Below, one piece after another: positions 43,701 to 52,700 of a stretch of DNA of 64,000 nt. The notes under the pieces were generated by a model that had not been told where the DNA came from, did not search any database, and saw nothing but the letters and a program-made list of their open reading frames with translations. Positions within the stretch are counted from its first letter, which is position 1. The number at the start of each line of letters is the position of its first letter. This stretch comes from Yponomeuta sedellus. Taxonomy: Eukaryota > Arthropoda > Insecta > Lepidoptera > Yponomeutidae. The stretch spans positions 1,454,775-1,518,774 of the forward strand of contig OW203725.1 of assembly GCA_934045075.1 (NCBI GenBank), in the 5' to 3' direction. The position numbers and the translations under genes are program-made.

Positions 43701-46700
43701 TATTTGGTCTTACGATCTGCAAATATTCTCTTAAGATTTTTCTTCTGAATCCACCTGTCCTCACTCTCCGTTTCCAATTGTTTTTATACATGTTTATTAT
43801 ATCATTATTTAAACCACGTGTTTTAACTTATTCCAATAGTGTTAAAGGAAACCAGGTTCATATAATTATTCAGCTCAGAGGATAACAATGTGATACTTGT
43901 GAACCAATAAACAAAAGTCAGTGTTACTAGATATCAATAGTGGTGCGAGAAGCATACCTTACAGTACATGTGAACTCATTTAACGCTCTTTTACAAATAA
44001 TAATAAAGGCTGATTAAAATATCACAAACTAAACCCGCTTAAAGCAAAAAGCTAAATAACACTCCACAAAAGGTTCTATATAACAGCTTTTGGCTGCACT
44101 AATGTTCGCACGTGTTGTATTAAAATGCCAGCAATATAACACCGTACATGTGGATCTTTTAACAGCCAACGCCGTATTTTTCCAGTCTTAAAATGCTCTT
44201 ACTCAGCTTTTAAAATGAAAGCTGACTAAAAGAGTAATGTTATCCTATTATAAAACCAATAGCTACTTAATAAGCTAATTTTACGCTCTTATACATGCGT
44301 TATGCAGATATAAGCCGATTTCTTCACTTTAATACAGCCAATGAACCACGTCTGGCTTATATTAATGCTTAAAGATCACCAGTGAACTGTATGTGAACTA
44401 TTAAAGAGAACAAAATGCTACTTGGGAAGAGTCGTACACGAATTATTTGCTAATGAAGTGAGAATTGGCTCCCAGATCAGACATATTTTTAGCAATATGT
44501 ATGCTTCCGTAGCAAAGCATACGTTGCCGTCTGCAATGGTGCACAATGGTAGAGATTGAACGCATGTTGGCGCACGCCACGCTACGCAGTCCCGAGATCG
44601 TCATGTTCGCGCACTTGGCCGTCGGAAACTCGGCGAAGGACTTCGAGAATTTTGTGAGTCCTCAAACCTCGTTTTGCAATGCGTGTAATTGTTAATAATT
44701 ACTCATATTATCAATAATTACACACATCTCATATTATCTCTAGAATTAACTTAGTTCGGTCCTTTATTTCTAGGTGGTGCGAGGTACTATATCAGTGCTT
44801 TACCGACCACCAGAGGAGACTGTAAGACTGAAAGCAAACGGAACCCTGTATAGCTCTCTCTTGTCCGCGTCATACTCTTGTCCGCGTCATAATTAGATAG
44901 CTTCTTGAAGGATCGGTCCTTCCGTTTTAGACACGAGGGGGTAGGTACTCTCGTCCCCCCGTCGGCTCAGAGCCGAGGTCCCGCAAGGCTCCGTGCTCTC
45001 CCCCTCCTGTACATTTCGTACACAAATTACATTCCCATTCCCGGCGATGGGAATGGGAAAGGCACTTGTGCCAATTGTCACTTTTTGCCGACGACACCGC
45101 ACTCTACTGCAAGAGTCGGCTGACGTGTATCCTCCTCAAACTCCAACACGCGGTCGATAAGCTAGGAGCCTGGTTATGACTACGGCGTGTCGAGGTCAAC
45201 CCGGAGAAAAGCACGGCGGTGCGTTCTCGGCGACGACCCCCCATCCGCATGTTAGATACCCCAGCCCCTGGCAAAAATCCGCCAAGTACCTAGATGTCCT
45301 TTTAGATAGGAATCTGACCATCGTCCCACACATCTGGAAGGTGACCCGGACCGCCCGCTTTTACCTAGGCCGCTTATCATCCATGGTAGGCCGGCAAAGT
45401 AGGATGTCAGCTAGGAACAAGCGAACGCTCTATAAGGTTTGCATTCGTCCCGTGATGACTTACGCGGCACCCGTCTTCGCTCACGCGTCCCCCCTCAGCC
45501 CTGTACGGACTGCAGAGGGTCCAGAATATTTTTATCCGTAGGGCACTGAATGCTCACTGGTGCGTCAGGAATGCAGACCTACATCGGGACATGGAAATAC
45601 CAACCATCCAACAATTCATTAAGTCTCATAAAATAAAAAACTTCAATTAAAAATAAAAACACATAAAAACTTATTATAAAATATGTCATGTTTTTTTTTA
45701 TTGGCCTTATTTTGCATCCGAAGCGCCTTAAACATTCAATAAATATTAGTTTCACGAACCTCCTCCAACACTTACCTAGGACATGGAAATGGGTAACCTG
45801 ATCGAGTTATGCGAAGACAGCGTGATAGTGGGAACGGATGGCGGCGGCGGCGCGGTGGCAACGGCCCAGCCGCACTGTCAGCTTTTGACTGCAGCAGGGT
45901 TCACGAGTGCAGGTAGGTATCCTTGACGAGTTTGTCTGAATTAGCTAGCTATACAGAAGCAGTTGGAGTAAACGTGTTCTTGAGTGGAGACCGCGGCTCG
46001 GCAAACGTACTCGTAGTGTAGGACGCCTTCCGACCAGGTGGGATGACGATCTGCGAAAAATTGCCGGCAAATGCTGGATGCGGCAAGCTGAAGACAGGGC
46101 GCTATGGCGCACATTAGGGGAGGGCTATGTCCAGCAGTGGACATAGCCCTCCCCTAAGGCTATATTAATAGCCTGAAGAAGAAGAAGCAGAGTGTCAGCA
46201 TCGTGGCAAGTGACATACTCTATTGTGTATGTTTTTATCTAGTTACAGAATGGAAAAAATACGCAGTTACACTATAAGTCGGAGCATTGACTTGTACATT
46301 CTAAACTGAGTGAGAGGTGATTCTTCTCATAGGTCCGAATGACTTATGGTATTACTGGTCCGAAATAAAAAAATGCGCGAATTAATGAAGCCTTTAGACT
46401 AAGAATTCTTCAGTATAGTAAGTAAATATAATTACATCTCAATTGATTTGAAGTTTACAAATAAACACTTTGTAAATGGAGACCTAACAGGAGACCGTTA
46501 ACATGTAACCCTTCCTGCCTTTTCGTTGCTGAGGCGTTTCAGATTCAGTAACACAATTTTTCACCTTCTGTTCTCTCCTTGTCGGTACAGGCGCTTAGGC
46601 TACGGAAATATATAAAATGGATTTTGATAAAATTATTTTGCCACGTTCAGATCAGATCCACATCTACCGCGAGTTCCTACTGATGGTGTACCCGTGTCTG

Positions 46701-49700
46701 TACATGAGCCCGCACGTTTTCACCCAGTTCATGATGGACGTTGGCTTCGAGAAGGTGCAGTGCCCAAGCTTGTTCAGGTGATGCTCATACACACTCACTC
46801 ATACACACTCACGCGTTCACATTTACATTAATTTTTTTTTCTGACACACTAGAGGGTGGACAATTAACACTGAACACTTTTCCTTAAATACCTTTTTTAA
46901 ACCATCATAGTTAGGATTTAGTGTAGATTATTATTTGTAAACGGACGAAGTCTGCTGAAATACAGGTGATGAGCCTAGCACAGCAGAGCATGCTCAATAA
47001 TTTTAATTATAAACCAAAACATGTATGACAAAATTTAGTTATTATAAGTCTTTTAGGTCACAAATAAATTACTTACTTGTTCAGGTGATTTCATCAGCTA
47101 AACCACTATGATTAAGCTGAACTTGTTCTTAGCGAGACATAAAATCTTATACATAAAGACGACCCCGGTGCAGGTTGTGACATCGTAAAACCATCGGAAC
47201 CATCATTAAACGTTGTACGAAATCAACAAAGAAAGTTAAGATATTGTAATCAGACAGGATTTTTCCTTTTCTCGAGGGAAGGCTTGGATTATAAGCAGCG
47301 CGACGAGTAATATATGGAGGCTATAATAGCAGATAATACTTAGATGACATATCTAGTTCAAGTTCGTTTATTGCTTCATGTGGTACACAATACGTCTTAA
47401 CATACGAGTATATCGTCGTCGTCGTCAGGCTATACTAGTCCACTACTGGACATAGCCCTTCCCTGAAGAGCGAAACGTGCTATCATAGGGGGTAGTGCCC
47501 ATAATCCCCACGCTGGGCATGCGGGTTGGGGATCGCAGTTCGGTGGAATTGTACTGCACGGGGCGCTGCTGCCCACCTCAGGGTTTGTGTCCCTTAGTCG
47601 CTTTTTACGACACACGCGGGAAGACTTTGGTTGGTGCTATGGCCGACACCACACATGTTATTATTAACATATATAATAGTTCGCAACATGAGCCCTGTAA
47701 GTGCACTGCAATTTTATACATAAGTAGCTTACTTATATTAGAAAAATAAGTACTTAATTTTTTTTATGTAGGTACCTACTAAAGTAGAATTAGAGTGTCA
47801 TGTATTTTTAATACAATTAGTTTAGTCTATGTCAAAAAGACCTGAATCGTGGTGATCTTATGTGCTGATAAGTTTTCAGCAACGAGCTTGTCTTTGAACG
47901 TATCCCCGGTTCTCCAGATCGGCGGACGTGTCAGGACGTGGTGGACTCTCATTTTTGGAACTGCTATTGTGGGCTGCAGCGTTAGAGCCTTCCACTCAGC
48001 ATAGCGGGATACCAGCTGAGATTCGATGCAGGTATATTTTTAGGTTGGTTTAACAAATATTTTTTCCCTTATAAGTTGCAGGAGGAACACATGTCAAAGA
48101 TGGATTGTTGAGTAATATTTGAGAGATGATTAACATAACATTTACATACAAGCACATACCTATATACATTGCTTCTGGCCCCACACTAGGATACACTGTG
48201 TCGTGGGAACCAGAAACAACGACATTACAAACATGTAAACATCCAAGACCTGGGCTTTTTTTTTGTTCCCAGCCGGGATTCGAACCCGACTCGTGACGTC
48301 ACGACTACTGCCGAACTATTCCGCCTTTTGGGAGACAAAGATAAATAATGTGCACAGTTGATATCCGACCATCGCTAGTCGGGGCACTAGAGAAGAATAC
48401 TCACGAATCCCGGCATGGGTGGAATCTTTAGCCTATAAATAGGTTTTTAAAATTGTCGTATATTCTTTTTAATGCACGGGTTAGTGCATTAAAAATAATA
48501 TACCTAGTACTTAGCTAATTCCGACTAATATCGAATATTTAGGGCCAATAATTACATTTTTGCCTTAGAAATATTTTGCATTCAACAGCTTTTTTCAGAT
48601 ATTTCGACGTAAATCGGGATCACAAGCTGGAGTATACGGAGTTTAAAGAGCTAGTGGCAGCCACTCGCGCGGCCAGACAACTGCCGATTGACACGTTGAG
48701 CGTCTCACGCGATGCTGACGTTTGTTTGAGGTTGGTGGTCTTGCTGAAGCATCTCAGGATCAGGACCTCTCCATCGGACGATCAAGACCAGACCCTACCA
48801 CACACCCCGTGCAGTAACAGACTATTTCTAAAAGATGAAGAAGTTTGTAGAAGCCTTTCACGAAAGCAGCGAACTTGCAAAGTAGAGAGCACGCTACATG
48901 GTGTATTTTTCTCTCCATATTTTGAGTTTTTAGGATCGTGGCAAATGGGAGTCTTTGGTCGGTGCCTACCCCTCTGGGATACAGGCGTGAGGTTATCTTA
49001 TGTTAGGTATAGAGAATTCCAGATGTCGATGCTTCTATTTCCTTTCTGTTTCAGGCAGCTAGGCCTGCAGCCGAATACGCAGTTGCCACTGACGGAGTTC
49101 CTGCGTGCAATCGGCGAGATGCGACTTCGAGGCACTAGCAGTTTGCTTCGAGCACCACGGGGCATCGCCTCCTATGTTACGGATTTGCAGTAAGTTTTCT
49201 GTACCTAATTAAACAGCCTCGTGGCCTAGTCGAACCGAGTGATTGAAATCAATCACTTGAGTTAAGCAACTATGGTGCCGCGTTCTGTGACTACCGCTAG
49301 TGGCATTTATTTCCGAGCGTGTCCATGCTTCGCAAGGCACGTTAAGCCGCTGGTGTCGGCTGTCATGATAACTTCTGACAGTAAGACCTGCCACTGTCTT
49401 ACATCCACCAACCCGGACTTGGACCCTGTGGTGGAGTAAGGCCTAACCTTCCTGCGATGCAGGAAGTGATCCGTGTGCATCCAGCATCGGGGACTTACAA
49501 AAGTTGATATCGATCGATTTCAACAGCGGGAAACTCTGTTATTATAGTAGCTATGCAATCTTGAGTAAATAGAGCAAATGTGATGCTTTTATGGGATAAA
49601 AATAATGATTTAATTTACAGTGCGCGCGAGAAGCAAACATTAGCGACGGGAACGGATAAAAATACCGAAGGCCGTATGTATCTAAACCTCTTTAACACGC

Positions 49701-52700
49701 AACTATCTGTCCTCGGAAATGTTTTAGCAGCTATTAATTATGGCATACACAGACTAAACACCGTCGATTCTGAATCCACGCGTGGACTAATACGAAAATT
49801 CATGATCAGAAATGTTGGTTCGTCGTTAGAGATCCACAACGTAGTGGTTATAATTCTCTTTGAGAGATCCTCCAGCCTGGGTAATACGATGACAGTAGTC
49901 GCGGGATTTAAATTTCAAAAGTCTAAGGCGAACTGGAATGTCGACTCCTCAGGCATCTACCGATTAAATTAAAACTCTTCTTTCATTCCTTTACACTCCT
50001 AATCGTATTTACAGCCAATCAAATTTACTTTTGTACTAAACATTTTAGTCAAATCGTTCAAAGCCTCGTGCAATATTTGGACACTCAGAAGGGACCTCGG
50101 GTCCTGTGGGAGAAGACGCACCAGGCATGCAGTCGCCGGTGTTGGCTGGAAGGTACAGCGGCGTACGCCGGTTGCTGCCTCCCAGGAAGATTGACTACAA
50201 TATCGCCCAGTACACCCTGCGGTATCACAGAAAGGAACTTCCGGAGATGATGGAGTTGGTAAACTTCGATGGTGAGTTTTTCCCACAAAAAAATCTGCTC
50301 AAAAAATTATCTTCAAGAACAGCTATGACAGACATTACATAGTTACCAAATGTATAGCTTCTGTGATATTTGGATAACTGCGAATGACCCACCATACGCA
50401 TATTTCTTAAACTATTCTCACTTACTTTTTCATGTCCTTCGTTACTTGAATTACATTTTGTATGGTATTGATATCAACCCTTTGTATGCCCCCAATGTTG
50501 GGGCACGGGTCCCTTCCTGCATCGCAGGAACGTAAGGCCATACTCCACCACGGGGGCCAAGTCCGGGTAGGTAGAGGATCCCGTGGCCGTACACCGCATG
50601 AATTGCTGTGAAAGAGAAGTACTTATCCCCATCAGTGGCTGGTTTTATTGAATATAAAACCTTGTGTCGTTGTCTCTATTCCTTTGCCAGAGGATGCAGT
50701 CAGCTCGTCTACGACTAAGCTGATAATGGTGCCGAAGCGATCCTACGAAGTACTGAGCCCGTCGACGGTCCCCGCGGAGGCACTGGCTGCCGTGCATTAC
50801 TTTGCGACCAGCTGTGAGAAGACTACTGTGAGTGTATTGTGTAGAGTGATCTTTGCACTCTCCGCTCCTCATAATTTTCATAACCCCGACCCCTTCGCCT
50901 GAGGAGCTTTTAGAAAGCTTATGTCTATTAAAAACGTTGGTTTCATCATTTCTAAAGGTTTTCAAAGTGTCTGTACATAAACTCTCTTTAGCTTACTAAA
51001 GAGTTTTAATGCAAACATTTTAGTCCTCGTCTTCATTATCATCGTGTGGAACAGCCACCAAGTCCGAGCCTGTCTTAAGGCTGCTGTTACTTCTGCCTTG
51101 CTGTTTCGCTCTCACAATGTCACAAATTTTAATGATTGTAAAAAAAATATTATCTATACTCGAACCAATTCTTTTTATCCTGTTCCTAGTTTTTGACTGC
51201 GGACATTTTATACTAAAATTTATAATTTAGGAAACAATTTTCCACTATTAAAAAACTAGTTAAACAAAAATGCATTTTATATGTCTGTAAAACCATCACA
51301 CTTCATTTCAACAGTATCCGTAGCAGTTGTACTAAAAAAACACAAAAAAAATTACTTAGCGACCAAAACACCATGCCAGATGTAACAGCAACCAACAAAT
51401 TCCCCCTCCCGACGTGTGACTCTAGAAGCGCGGCGACACGGTGCTGGCGACGACGAAGCCGCCATACTCGTGGTTCAGCCAATCCGAGCAGAGCAACCTC
51501 GGCTCGATGCTCATCAAGCTGTGCGAGGCGGTGCGGCCCATCTGCGCCGCAGAGCCGCGGCTGCTGCGGATGCCCGAGCCCACTTACTGCGTCGGTTAGC
51601 CGTTATGACTTACTAAATAGCTTACATTCTTTTTAATGCACTAACCCGTGCTAAGGACCATTTTAAAAACCTATTTAGAGGCTAAAAATTCCACCCATGC
51701 CGGTATTCGAACCCGCGACCTTTGGCTATCCGTGCCAGCGCTCTTTCCAACTGCGCTAATGGGTGACTCACCGGCATCAGTGAAATTTCGAACCTCTTTA
51801 CAATATTCTCTGTATTACGTACAAGCAGCGATAATTTAGGTCATTGATTGCACTTGCACAATGGCACTAACCTGATCGAACAATGCAATTGAAAGGGTTG
51901 AATGAACTATACAACCCCATAGGTGACTTACACGGCAATTTGGAGGCCCTCCTCACGATGGAAAGATCACTGTGGCCGGCGGGCGGAGGTCTGACACCGG
52001 TCAAGCTACTCTTCCTCGGAGATTACGTGGACCGAGGCCTGCACGGGACAGAGCTGGTGGCTTATCTGTTTGCGTCTAAGCTCCAGCGGCCCAATGGAGT
52101 GATGCTAATTAGGGGCAATCACGAGACGAGAGATCTCCAGAAGATGTTTACCTTTTACACGTTAGTGGTCTGTTTATTCTTTGTCCAGAAATAGATACTG
52201 CAGCCAGTGCGTTGGTAAGTAAGCACACGGTCGATACGTTAAAAAGCTTAGTGTCCACATAATGGTTCATATATTAAGTAACACCTGGATCCCATCAGCT
52301 AATTATTTGGTTCCTTTTATAAAAGGTGTGATGCGATCGATTGTCTGGATTTAATTTATTCGTTTTTTTTACGTAGCCTCTATGTTTGTGTCCCACTGCT
52401 GGGCAAAGGCCTCCCCCAATTCAGTCCAGAGTTTCCTGTCCTGGGCCACCTCAGGCCACTCCGGCAGATGGTTGTCAAGATCGTCTCTCCACCGTCTTCT
52501 AGGCCGGCCTCGATTACGATGTCCATCGTGTGGCACCCACTGGGTGGCGAGTTTCGCCCACCTGTCCGGGTGCATTCGACTGACATGACCAGCCCAGCTC
52601 CGCTTCAGTTTCGCCGTCTGGACACCCACATCGATTATTCGGAATTATTAAATTTATTCGTTACTGAATTTTAAAAATTATAACTGGTGAATAATCGTTT

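Noticed and set aside
48576..49193. 205-codon open frame as a single exon
   Set aside because: It contains two real exons (48,599-48,730 and 49,055-49,189), but the part between is a LINE tail. Clear GT and AG splice sites and matching phases favour two exons.
50068..50250. 60-codon frame over phosphatase exon 8
   Set aside because: It stops before the splice donor and does not connect to the next exon. The other frame runs through the donor and fits both neighbours.
51373..51636. 87-codon Arg/Ser-rich protein
   Set aside because: It is the shifted frame over phosphatase exon 10, whose real frame matches the PPP domain and both splice phases.
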